Positions 1-6,784 of a stretch of 9,206 nt of DNA are shown one piece after another (position 1 is the first letter of the stretch; each line of letters begins with the position of its first letter). Location: positions 1-9,206 of the forward strand of contig JAQYWA010000065.1 of the NCBI GenBank assembly GCA_030145265.1, given 5' to 3'. The notes beneath the pieces are model-generated. The model ran no database searches, was not told where the DNA came from, and was given only the letters and a program-made list of their open reading frames with translations. This stretch comes from Desulfuromonas sp. (lineage in GTDB: Bacteria; Desulfobacterota; Desulfuromonadia; Desulfuromonadales; Trichloromonadaceae). The position numbers and the translations under genes are program-made.

Positions 1-13
1 CTCCTTTTCGGCC

Positions 14-29
14 CATAGCTACAGCTATG
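14..29. repeat. Short inverted repeat (7-bp arms, 2-nt centre)
   Basis: CATAGCT and AGCTATG are perfect inverted copies separated by AC. A realistic hairpin would use a 4-nt loop and a 6-bp stem. No T-tract follows on either strand, so it does not look like a rho-independent terminator. It lies in the 102 bases downstream of the yheU-like gene, where I see no gene. The same stretch holds other short complementary pairs, such as GCTC/GAGC at 31-44 and CGAA/TTCG near 67-80. The function is unknown, and it could be part of a dispersed repeat or a structured 3' region. Confidence 0.35.
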
Positions 30-102
30 AGCTCTCAAACGAGCCAAAATCTGTTCTCAACCTTCCGAATTTTCGCTTCGTCCCGCATAGTCCGACAGTC
101 TC

Positions 103-348
103 CTAACGGCAGGCGACAATATTCGCCGTTTGTGACCTCAGGTCTAAAACGACCTTAACCTTCTTGTTTCTCAGCTGCTCAAGAACCTGTTCGACCTTAT
201 CCTCCAGGCTGCAGCCGGTGTCCCCCCAGTCCGCCCCGTCTCTGGTCACAAACTCCTGGATCATATTCCGCAGCGTGTCCGGGTTGATCCGATCATACGG
301 AACCTCGACCCCTTCTTCGTGCTGGTCGTCGGTTTGTTTCTCAGACAC
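103..348 (-). CDS. yheU: YheU-family (UPF0270) small protein
   Basis: This is an 81-residue cytoplasmic protein of the UPF0270/YheU family, whose biochemical role is not established. The core, from about residue 16 to the end, follows the family pattern: a VPYDRINPDTLRNMIQEF block, then RDGADWG, a SLEDKVEQV helix and a final Val-rich strand ending in TANIV. It corresponds to the E. coli pattern of IPW-LSPETL-LIESF, REGTDYG and LEQKV. The first 15 residues are an acidic, Gln/Glu-rich extension beyond the usual ~70-residue length. The start is GTG at 346-348, fixed by the very strong Shine-Dalgarno at 351-359; the stop is TAG at 103-105. It is separated from batD by a repeat element, so it is probably a separate transcription unit. 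No signal peptide or membrane segment is visible. The family call is from remembered motif similarity. Confidence 0.85.
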   Translation of the reverse strand: MSEKQTDDQHEEGVEVPYDRINPDTLRNMIQEFVTRDGADWGDTGCSLEDKVEQVLEQLRNKKVKVVLDLRSQTANIVACR

Positions 349-350
349 GA

Positions 351-359
351 ATCACCTCC
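351..359 (-). promoter_or_regulatory. Strong Shine-Dalgarno of the yheU-like gene
   Basis: On the minus strand this reads GGAGGTGAT, an almost full-length match to the anti-Shine-Dalgarno end of 16S rRNA. GGAGG ends 6 nt before the GTG codon at 346-348. Its position decides the GTG start over any downstream methionine. I found no convincing -35/-10 pair upstream; a CATAAT hexamer at 402-407 has no good -35 partner. Confidence 0.75.
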
Positions 360-445
360 ACATGCATAGCCCCAACGGTTACAAGAATCTTCGGGCAACC
401 CATTATGCCGGCTCCGCAAGCAATAAAGCTAGAAAAAGCATTTTC

Positions 446-579
446 ACCGCAAAGCCGCAAAGAGCGCCAAGGAAATCAAATAGTTATCCGGAGAAAAACT
501 TACTTAGCCATCTCAATACTTTTTGCGAAAGCATCTTATAAGGACTCGAATTTCTTTGCGACCTTTGCGCCTTTGCGGT
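446..579. repeat. MITE/REP-like inverted-repeat element (CGCAAAG-rich arms)
   Basis: The left arm (446-476) begins ACCGCAAAGCCGCAAAG. The right arm (550-579), read on the opposite strand, begins ACCGCAAAGGCGCAAAG. The arms are imperfect terminal inverted repeats of about 30 bp around a 73-bp AT-richer centre with no ORF of note. The arms are themselves built from a CGCAAAG unit repeated with small changes. Similar non-coding palindromic elements with GCAAAG or ACAGAG arms are, from memory, scattered in intergenic regions of many proteobacterial genomes. No target-site duplication is obvious. The element begins 45 bp after the batD stop codon, so in the operon transcript it could fold into a long stem-loop and act as a 3' processing or termination structure. 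Confidence 0.7.
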
Positions 580-624
580 AATGGACTGCAGAGTTTAAGA
601 CTGCCAACCGGCTCCCGAGGCAAA

Positions 625-2478
625 CTATTCTGTGGGGTAAAGCGGCGCCAGCGCCTCCGCTGCCTGCTTCTGCGCCGGTGGCAGTTGTTTGATGGCGGCG
701 CAGAGATTTTCTCCACTCCAGGGGACCTGAGCCTTGCCGTAAAGGGTCTTGTCAAGCTCGGCCAGGGCGGCGGTGAAGGACGCGCCGCCGATGTGGCACA
801 GCTCTTCGAGCTCCCGCCCGGCTGCCTGTGGGCAGCGCAGGCGACTCCAGCGCAGCAGCGCCTGGCGAGTTGCCTGAGAATCGTTGCGCCCTGCGGCCTT
901 AAGCACCGCCTTGAAAGCAACCTGCTCTGTTTCACGACTCGCGCCCCCGGCGGAAGGTTCGTCCTTAAGGGACGGCGAACAGCGCCGGTGCCGCCAGAGC
1001 AGCAGCAGGCTGACAAGCCACCCCAGTCCCAGGACCAGGCTGAGCCAGGGCCAGAACCCCGGGGAGGATTTCTCTGGGCCAGATGCGACAGGGGGTGCGT
1101 CGGCACCGGGTGCAGCCGGCGAAGCGACAGCCGGTGCGGCCGTAGCGACAGGCGCTGCCGGAACCTGAGACGAAGGGGAGGTGGCGAGACTTCCGGCCGC
1201 CGCCGGGGCCACCTTCAGCGTCAGCGCATCGAGGTGGATTCGGCTCCAGCTGCCCGCGGCGACATCGTACCAGTCCAGATCGACGGCCGGCAGCTCCACC
1301 GCACCCGGACGGGTCGGCACCAGGGCCAGCTTCTGCTGCAGGGTTCCGACAATTCCCTGATCGTTCTCGGCATCCTGTCGACTCGGCTGGTCGGGGTAAC
1401 TCTTCCACCCATCGGGCACCGGCAGCTGCAGATCAGGCAAGCTCGCTGCGGGCAGCCCCTCGGCGGTCAGGGTCAGGGTGCGGGTGGCCGGTTCGCCGAC
1501 CCGCAGTGTCGGCGGGTGCTGTTGCCAGTCGTCCTGCAGGGTCAGGCGACGGGCGGGGAGCCAGCTGCGGGAGCCCAGGTCGGCCGGCGGCTCCGTTACC
1601 TGGATCGGCAGCGCTTCGGTCTTACGCCGCACCTGCTGCAGCGAACGGCCGAAGGGATCGCGCCGGGAGGAGCCGGCGTCAATCTGGGCATCAAGCTGTA
1701 GGGCGGCAATGCTGAGTGATCCGACCTGGCGGGGAAAAACGGTATAGCGGCGCTCGATCCCCTGGTAGCGGTAACCGCCACGGCGGGTTTCAAAGCTGCG
1801 GTCCTTACCCAGCTGCCGGATATCCGCCTCCCCCCCTTCCACTCGGGGTTCGCTCAGACTTGCCTGAGCCAGATCGACCCGATGCAGCACACGCACGGTG
1901 AAGAGGATCTGCGCCCCGACCGGCACCTGCCACGGCTGCGCCTCGGCTTCGAGCAGCAGTGGATCGGCGGCGCCCGTGGAAGCTGGCTGTTCGCTGACGC
2001 GAATGGTCAGCGGCCGTGAGCAGTCGGAGCCGAAACAGACCGCCGGGATCGCAAGGTCGCCGCTGCGCCTTGGCATCAGGCTCAGAGAGAGGACCAGCGA
2101 ACGGCTTAAGCTACCGTTGATCAGTTGCATCTGACTGCTCTGCGAGCGGTTGAGGATCTCCCAGTCGCGCTCCAAAACACGCAGATCAGGATCGTCATCC
2201 GGGCTGCCATTGACCCGCAGTTCGAGCTGCAGGCTTTCCCCGGCACCGAGCCGATCACGGTCGGTCACAGCGGTGACCTGCGCCGCCAGAAGACAAGGCG
2301 GCAGGACCAGCAACAGGGCTAGAGCTAGGCCCATGGCTAAGCAAAAATTTCGCCAGACAAGGCTTAGTGGTTTTTCAGGGGTAAAGGCATGCATCAGGCA
2401 TGTCGAAGTCCTGAGAAACCGCTGTAACGCCGTATGGCGGACTTTTTGCGACGCCATCATTATACCGCGCATTACCAT
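625..2478 (-). CDS. batD: BatD family protein (oxygen-tolerance/aerotolerance)
   Basis: This 617-residue BatD-type protein ends the operon. A hydrophobic signal-peptide segment (about residues 45-66, ending LLAAQV) is followed by a long beta-rich region with several Ig-like stretches, for example VTDRDRLGAGESLQLELRVN, that would be periplasmic. A Pro/Ala-rich linker comes next, then one transmembrane helix (about 475-495) with a basic WRHRR stop-transfer, then a helical cytoplasmic tail of about 120 residues. The start overlaps the upstream stop (ATGGTAA) and has GGAG 11 nt upstream at 2490-2493. This gives a 44-residue region before the signal core, which is long; the Met at residue 29 (2392-2394) would give a conventional signal peptide but has a poorly placed AGGA. 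The role by family: envelope partner of BatA/BatB, biochemical activity unknown. The family call is firm; the exact start is uncertain. Confidence 0.88.
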   Translation of the reverse strand: MVMRGIMMASQKVRHTALQRFLRTSTCLMHAFTPEKPLSLVWRNFCLAMGLALALLLVLPPCLLAAQVTAVTDRDRLGAGESLQLELRVNGSPDDDPDLRVLERDWEILNRSQSSQMQLINGSLSRSLVLSLSLMPRRSGDLAIPAVCFGSDCSRPLTIRVSEQPASTGAADPLLLEAEAQPWQVPVGAQILFTVRVLHRVDLAQASLSEPRVEGGEADIRQLGKDRSFETRRGGYRYQGIERRYTVFPRQVGSLSIAALQLDAQIDAGSSRRDPFGRSLQQVRRKTEALPIQVTEPPADLGSRSWLPARRLTLQDDWQQHPPTLRVGEPATRTLTLTAEGLPAASLPDLQLPVPDGWKSYPDQPSRQDAENDQGIVGTLQQKLALVPTRPGAVELPAVDLDWYDVAAGSWSRIHLDALTLKVAPAAAGSLATSPSSQVPAAPVATAAPAVASPAAPGADAPPVASGPEKSSPGFWPWLSLVLGLGWLVSLLLLWRHRRCSPSLKDEPSAGGASRETEQVAFKAVLKAAGRNDSQATRQALLRWSRLRCPQAAGRELEELCHIGGASFTAALAELDKTLYGKAQVPWSGENLCAAIKQLPPAQKQAAEALAPLYPTE

Positions 2479-4319
2479 GGTCGATCCGTCTCCAATTGCT
2501 CGCCGCGACTGCGGTACTGGTAAAGAAACTTGCGCCGCAGCAGACCACCCGGATCATCGGGAATGCCCTGCAGCCACTGCTGCATCTCCCGTTCCTCGGC
2601 GCTTTGCGGGGCACTGTCGGCAGCCTCCTGAGCCTCCTGCGGTTGCTCGTCGCCAGCCTCAGCTTTCTGAGCCTGGGCCTGCTGCTGCTCTTGCTCGGAG
2701 GGGGACTGGGCGTTATCGGCCTGCTCCGGGCGGCGTTTGGACTCCTCGGCGGATTGTTCCTCCGGCAGCGGAGACTGCTGCTCCTCCCCGGGTGTTTCCG
2801 GGCTGGACGAGCCATCCTCTCCTTGTTTATCACTGCTGTCCTGGCCCTGCTGATTCTGGTCCCCCTCCGGTTTTTCGTCAGCGCTCGAGGGCTCTTTATC
2901 CCCCTGCTCGCCGCCGGCTTGTTGCTGCTGCTGATTTTCTTCCTGCTGCTGTTGCTCTTTCTGTTGCTGCAGGGCCTGCTCCACCAGCTTCCGGTTGGCC
3001 AGGGCATCTTCGTCCCCCGCCTTAAGCTTCAGGGCTTGCTCGTAGGACTTGAGAGCTTCGGCGAGCTGCCCGGTGCGGGCCAGAGCGTTGCCGCGGTTGT
3101 ACCAGTCGTCAACCCTCTGGGAATCGGGCAGCGCCTTGAGCGCCTCGTCATAACGGCCCGCACGGTAAAGGGCACTCGCCTTCCAGCGCGGGTCTTCGAA
3201 ACGGCCGGCGGCGGTCTCGTACTTCCCGGCCGCAAAGGCGGCTTCGGCCTGCTGGTCAGGACGCTGCCAGAGATCCTGCCAGTTCAGGGCATGAGCCTGC
3301 GGCGGGGCGAGCAGCAGCAGGACAAAAACCGCCAGCCAGCCCCGTCGGAAGGCGCAGGCCGCCAGCAGTACCAGCGGCAATAGCAGCCAGACGCCCGCTT
3401 CTTCCCAGCGATCGCCGAGGCGGTTCTGCGTCGCCTCGGCCTGATCGAGGCGATGGCTATCCAGATCGGCCAGCAAGGCGTGAAAATCGCCGTCGTCGAT
3501 ACTGAGACGTCGGTAGCTACCACCGCCGGCCTGAGCCAGCTGCAGCAGGCCAGACTCATCCAGCCTCGGCAAGACCAGGTTTCCGGCGCCATCTTTAAAA
3601 AAGCCCCCCCCGACCAGAGGGATAGGCGCCCCTTCCGGGGTACCGACGCCAAGCACCTGGAGCTGCAGCCCCTGCTCCGGCAGGGCGCGCGCCGCCGCCT
3701 CGGCCAAGCGGGGGCGATCCTCATCGGTCACCAGCAACAGGGTTCCCTGCTTAAGTCCTGCCTGCTGCAGCAGTTCAGCCCCCAGCTCCAGTGCCCGGTC
3801 CGGAGCGCTCCCCTGCACCGGCATCAACTCCGGCTCCAGAGTCCCCAGCAGCGCTTCGATGGTTCGGTTATCGTCAGTGAGGGGGGTAATGGCAAAGGCA
3901 TCCCCGGCGAAAGCGACCAGGGCTGTCTGCCCTTCGCGCCGCTGGCGCAGGATATCCTGGACTTTCAACCGCGCCCGCACCAGGCGACTCGGTTTGAGAT
4001 CGGCGGCCAGCATGGAGCGCGATAGATCGAGGCAGATCACCAGCGCCGACTGCTGCCGAAAGAGCGGCTGGGGGAGCCGGCGCCAGGTCGGCCCGGCCAG
4101 GGCGGTCACCACCGTCAGCAGCGCCGCCAGCAGCAGCCATAGCGGCCAATTGGCGCGGCGGCGAGAGCGGCCGAGCAGCAGGTGCGGCAGCAGGGCCGGG
4201 TCACAGACGTCTTGCCAGCTGCGACTACGCAGCCGGCGGCGCCAAAGGAGCCAAAGCAGGCTCAACAGCGGCGGCAGCGCCAGAAACCACAGGGGCCGAA
4301 GAAAATGAAAGTCATTCAT
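2472..4319 (-). CDS. batB: BatB-type VWA protein fused to a BatC-like TPR region
   Basis: This 615-residue membrane protein has two N-terminal transmembrane helices (about 8-26 and 58-76). A von Willebrand A domain (about 90-290) carries MIDAS motif DLSRS at 98-102, GS at 170-171 where a Thr is more usual, and TDED at 198-201 in place of TDG. Two hydrophobic segments follow (about 308-324 and 327-343), the second ending in a signal-peptide-like QAHA. Then come TPR-like helices (about 355-445), a Gln/Glu/Ser-rich linker (about 446-575) and a conserved-looking end, QQWLQGIPDDPGGLLRRKF (580-598). That ending is, from memory, typical of BatB/BatC fusions. The TPR part is probably periplasmic. Its start overlaps the batA stop as ATGA (4316-4319), and it overlaps batD by 7 nt. 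The upstream Shine-Dalgarno is weak (GAGA), consistent with translational coupling. In Bacteroides, batB and batC are separate genes. Confidence 0.9.
   Translation of the reverse strand: MNDFHFLRPLWFLALPPLLSLLWLLWRRRLRSRSWQDVCDPALLPHLLLGRSRRRANWPLWLLLAALLTVVTALAGPTWRRLPQPLFRQQSALVICLDLSRSMLAADLKPSRLVRARLKVQDILRQRREGQTALVAFAGDAFAITPLTDDNRTIEALLGTLEPELMPVQGSAPDRALELGAELLQQAGLKQGTLLLVTDEDRPRLAEAAARALPEQGLQLQVLGVGTPEGAPIPLVGGGFFKDGAGNLVLPRLDESGLLQLAQAGGGSYRRLSIDDGDFHALLADLDSHRLDQAEATQNRLGDRWEEAGVWLLLPLVLLAACAFRRGWLAVFVLLLLAPPQAHALNWQDLWQRPDQQAEAAFAAGKYETAAGRFEDPRWKASALYRAGRYDEALKALPDSQRVDDWYNRGNALARTGQLAEALKSYEQALKLKAGDEDALANRKLVEQALQQQKEQQQQEENQQQQQAGGEQGDKEPSSADEKPEGDQNQQGQDSSDKQGEDGSSSPETPGEEQQSPLPEEQSAEESKRRPEQADNAQSPSEQEQQQAQAQKAEAGDEQPQEAQEAADSAPQSAEEREMQQWLQGIPDDPGGLLRRKFLYQYRSRGEQLETDRPW
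2595..2984 (-). repeat. Low-complexity Gln/Glu/Ser-rich coding tract in the BatB-BatC fusion
   Basis: About 130 codons (residues 446-575) are dominated by Gln, Glu, Ser, Asp and Pro, with runs such as QQQKEQQQQEENQQQQQ near the start. At DNA level this is a CTG/CTC-rich tract on the plus strand. It produces long open frames there that are shadows. The tract is predicted to be disordered and links the TPR region to the conserved C-terminal IPDDPGG block. Tracts of this kind often vary in length between strains. Confidence 0.75.
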
Positions 4320-5314
4320 AATGTTCTCGCAAAAAGCCTGGGCAGAAGTTCCCGCAGTACCAGCACGACCACCCCGATCAGTGCCGCCCCGAGAGGCCAG
4401 AAAAAGAGCGCAGTCACCGGTCGATAGACGTCCTGCTGCCGCTCGACCGGTTCGAGCTGATCGAGCAGGCCGTAGATTTCCTCCAGCTCGGCACGGTCGC
4501 GGGCACGGAAGTAACGACCACCGGTGGTTTCGGCGATGGCCTTGAGACTCTTCTCGTCAAGATCGCGCGATGGGTTGACGGTGCGGGAGAAGAAAAAGCT
4601 CGGCACCTCCATCTCTTCTGCGCCAATGCCGATGGTGTAGATTTTAAGCCCTTTGCGAGCGGCGAGTTCGGCCGCTTTGAGCGGCGGCAGGACTCCGGCG
4701 GTGTTGGCCCCGTCGGTGAGCAAAATCAGCACCTGGCGCCGCGCTTCACCCTCCTCCGCCCGCTTGAGTGCCAGGCCGATGGCGTCGCCAATGGCCGTGC
4801 GGTCGCCGGCCAGGCCGATGGCGGCCTCATCGAGCAGCTGCCTGACGGTGGCGCGGTCAAAGCTCAGCGGCACCTGCACATAGGCCTGCTCGCCGAACAG
4901 GATCAGCCCGAGCCGGTCGCCGACCCGTTGTTCGATAAAGGGCTCGGCCACCGACTTGAGGGCGGTCAGGCGATCGACCTGCCGGCCACCCAGATCAAAA
5001 TCCTCAATCTGCATGCTCCCAGAGAGGTCGACGGCCATGAGCAGATCCCGGCCGGAGATGGGCATTTCCAGTGGCTCGCCGAGCCACTGGGGACGGGCGC
5101 AGGCGAGTACCAGCAGCAACCAGCAGAAGAGAGCTAAAAAGACCGCCCAGCGCGGGCGGCGGCTCCCCTGCTGATGGCGGGCAAGACCAAAGTGTTCCAA
5201 CTGGGGAACCCACAGGGCCGCTTCTTCGGCGGCCAGGGCCGGCGGCGCCAAGCGGTAAATTAAATAGGGCAGCGGCAACAGAAGCAAGGCCCAGGGCCAG
5301 GCAAACTGGATCAT
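4316..5314 (-). CDS. batA: BatA-type VWA domain membrane protein
   Basis: This 332-residue protein has a complete von Willebrand A MIDAS: DLSGS (residues 96-100), Thr173 in GDRTAIGDAI, and Asp201 in LLTDGANT. Two N-terminal transmembrane segments (about 5-21 and 57-73, ending in ARPQW) and one C-terminal helix (about 303-321) place the VWA domain between membrane anchors, the usual BatA layout. The reading frame is open 67 codons further upstream. The start at 5312-5314 is chosen because GGAGG lies 5 nt upstream, the ATG overlaps the DUF4381 stop as ATGA, and the upstream extension is Arg/Ser/Pro-rich shadow sequence. By family knowledge it binds a divalent metal and mediates protein-protein contacts, probably with MoxR and BatB. 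Confidence 0.92.
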   Translation of the reverse strand: MIQFAWPWALLLLPLPYLIYRLAPPALAAEEAALWVPQLEHFGLARHQQGSRRPRWAVFLALFCWLLLVLACARPQWLGEPLEMPISGRDLLMAVDLSGSMQIEDFDLGGRQVDRLTALKSVAEPFIEQRVGDRLGLILFGEQAYVQVPLSFDRATVRQLLDEAAIGLAGDRTAIGDAIGLALKRAEEGEARRQVLILLTDGANTAGVLPPLKAAELAARKGLKIYTIGIGAEEMEVPSFFFSRTVNPSRDLDEKSLKAIAETTGGRYFRARDRAELEEIYGLLDQLEPVERQQDVYRPVTALFFWPLGAALIGVVVLVLRELLPRLFARTL

Positions 5315-5817
5315 GATCGCCTCCGGTGGCGGGGGGCTGCCGGCAGTTTCTTCAGGCGGCGCCGGCAGAGCACCAACAGGGCGGCGCGGTCGAAGTCGCA
5401 TTCGGGCTGATAGGGACCCTGCCCCAGAGCGCGACCGCTGCCACTGGAGAAAGGGGCATCCCGAAGATCCCGATCGAGAAAACGCAGCCAGGCCTCGCCG
5501 GTGAGAGCGGCGCACTCCTCGCGGTCAAAGGCGCAGAGCATGGCGCGGCGCAACAGAGCCGAAAGGGCCGAAAGCAACGCCGCCGAGGGGAGCTGCATGT
5601 CCGTTTCCAGCTCCGCCAGCTGCCGCAAGGCCTGGCGCCGATAACGCAAGCGGCGAGCGCGGCGCGCCAACAGACAGAGGCCAAGAATCAGCAGCACCAA
5701 CAGTGCGATCAACAGCCACCAGCCCGGAGCCGGCGGCCATAAGCCCGGAGCCGGCGGCAGGTGGATATCCCGCAACGGCAGCGCCTCAGCGACGGCGGCG
5801 GGATCAACGCCGGGCAT
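5311..5817 (-). CDS. DUF4381 domain membrane protein of the Bat operon
   Basis: This 168-residue protein matches the DUF4381 pattern. A short N-terminal region, ALPLRDIHLP, is followed by a Pro/Trp-rich PPAPGLWPPAPGWW block, one transmembrane helix (about residues 37-54) with an Arg-rich RRARRLRYRR cytoplasmic border, and a helical cytoplasmic domain. The start at 5815-5817 is supported by AGGAG at 5826-5830 with an 8-nt spacer. The frame is open 42 codons upstream, but that part is the shadow of the DUF58 C-terminus. It overlaps the DUF58 gene by 14 nt and batA by 4 nt. Proteins of this family usually sit between DUF58 and the first VWA gene in proteobacterial Bat operons; no activity is known. 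The tandem PPAPG motif is doubled at DNA level. Confidence 0.85.
   Translation of the reverse strand: MPGVDPAAVAEALPLRDIHLPPAPGLWPPAPGWWLLIALLVLLILGLCLLARRARRLRYRRQALRQLAELETDMQLPSAALLSALSALLRRAMLCAFDREECAALTGEAWLRFLDRDLRDAPFSSGSGRALGQGPYQPECDFDRAALLVLCRRRLKKLPAAPRHRRRS
5320..5324 (-). promoter_or_regulatory. Shine-Dalgarno of batA
   Basis: The minus strand reads GGAGG, 5 nt before the ATG at 5312-5314. It decides the start of batA against the longer open frame reaching 5515. Confidence 0.7.
5721..5758 (-). repeat. 17-bp direct repeat inside the DUF4381 gene (21-bp period)
   Basis: AGCCCGGAGCCGGCGGC occurs at 5721-5737 and again at 5742-5758. The 21-bp period equals seven codons, so the frame is kept and the protein reads PPAPGLW then PPAPGWW just before the transmembrane helix. 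This is best explained as a small in-frame tandem duplication. Confidence 0.8.
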
Positions 5818-6772
5818 GGGGCATTCTCCTGAAAAATGTCGCATCCTGCAGCACCTGGGCGGGGTCCTGCTCGGTGGAAAGTGCCGTGAAGCGTGCCCGG
5901 TGCAGCAGGCAGAACCGCTCCAACTGCTGCCGATGGGCGGCAAACCGCGCCCGGTACTCTTCGCAGGAAGCCCTCTCGCCGGTAGCGATGGTCAGATCCC
6001 GTTGCCCGTCGCTGAGACGGTAGCTACCGGCGGCGGGCAACTCGGCTTCGAGAGGATCGAAACAGAAACCGAGGGTGAGTTCGGCGTGACGCTCCAGCAG
6101 GGCGAGCTCCTTCTCCACGTCCTGATCCCACTGGGCGAAATCGCTCAGCAGAAAGACCAGGCTGCCCGGCTTCACCACCCGGCGCAGCTTCTGGATCGTC
6201 CGCACCAGCCGCTGCTGCGGTTCGAAGGGGGCGTGCAGAGGCCGCTGCCAGGCCGGATCAGCGACCATCTGCTGCAGCAGCTTCAGCACCCCGCGCTGGC
6301 CGCCGACCGGGCGCAGCTCGCAGTGCTGCGTCTCGGAAAAGAGGAATCCACCGACCCGGTCGCCCGTGGATTGGGCATTCCAGGCCAGAATGGCGGCAAC
6401 CTCCGAAGCGAGCACCGCCTTGAAGCGGCCGCGGGTGGCGAAAAACATCGGCCGGCGGTAATCGAGCACGAAGAGCACCGGGCGCTCGCGCTCCTCGTGA
6501 AAGAGCTTGGTGTGCACCTCGCCGCGCCGCGCCGTCACCCGCCAGTCGATGTTGCGCACCTCATCCCCCGGCTGATAGGCCCGCACCTCGGCGAACTCCA
6601 TGCCCCGGCCGCGAAACGTGGAGCGGTAACCGCCGCTGCGGATGGCCGAGGGATGCCGGAGAGCGGGCAGCCCCGCCCCGGTGACGCCCCGTAGGGCGAG
6701 CAGCCGCGGCAGGTCGATTTGCACGGGTGAGGCAGGGGAGACACCCCTGGCTGAAACTCTGTTGATTTTCAT
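5804..6772 (-). CDS. DUF58 domain protein
   Basis: This 322-residue protein carries the DUF58 signature near residues 55-82: RGRGMEF, then VRAYQPGDEVRNIDW and RVTARRGEV. A VWA-like fold follows, starting with the strand VLFVLDYRRPMFF (about 99-111). The MIDAS position reads DYRRP rather than DxSxS, so metal binding through this site is doubtful. No signal peptide or transmembrane helix is visible, unlike DUF58 proteins with two N-terminal helices, so it is probably cytoplasmic or peripheral. The start is ATG at 6770-6772, preferred over GTG at 6776-6778 because AAGGG (6782-6786) is 9 nt from the ATG. It begins 12 nt after the moxR stop and overlaps the DUF4381 gene by 14 nt. In Bat operons it regularly follows moxR and is thought to act with the ATPase. 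Confidence 0.92.
   Translation of the reverse strand: MKINRVSARGVSPASPVQIDLPRLLALRGVTGAGLPALRHPSAIRSGGYRSTFRGRGMEFAEVRAYQPGDEVRNIDWRVTARRGEVHTKLFHEERERPVLFVLDYRRPMFFATRGRFKAVLASEVAAILAWNAQSTGDRVGGFLFSETQHCELRPVGGQRGVLKLLQQMVADPAWQRPLHAPFEPQQRLVRTIQKLRRVVKPGSLVFLLSDFAQWDQDVEKELALLERHAELTLGFCFDPLEAELPAAGSYRLSDGQRDLTIATGERASCEEYRARFAAHRQQLERFCLLHRARFTALSTEQDPAQVLQDATFFRRMPHARR
5826..5830 (-). promoter_or_regulatory. Shine-Dalgarno of the DUF4381 gene
   Basis: The minus strand reads AGGAG, 8 nt before the ATG at 5815-5817, and lies inside the 3' end of the DUF58 gene. A nearer ATG at 5823-5825 would be in the DUF58 frame, so 5817 is preferred. Confidence 0.65.
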
Positions 6773-6784
6773 CCGCACACGCCC

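Noticed and set aside
523..1701. Open plus-strand frame of 392 codons
   Set aside because: It lies antisense to batD in a GC-rich region, its translation is Arg/Gly/Pro/Gln-rich without a recognisable domain, and the minus-strand product is clearly BatD.
2150..3383. Long plus-strand frames over the BatB-BatC gene, including a Leu-rich stretch that looks like membrane helices
   Set aside because: The Leu runs are the antisense reading of the Gln-rich linker (CAG read as CTG). The minus-strand frame has the MIDAS, TPR and IPDDPGG motifs.
5315..5515. N-terminal extension of batA back to 5515
   Set aside because: The extension is Arg/Ser/Pro-rich and antisense-like within the DUF4381 coding region, and the ATG at 5314 has GGAGG and an ATGA overlap.
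5816..6694. Plus-strand frame of 292 codons over the DUF58 gene
   Set aside because: It is a shadow frame; the minus strand encodes the full DUF58 signature over the same span.
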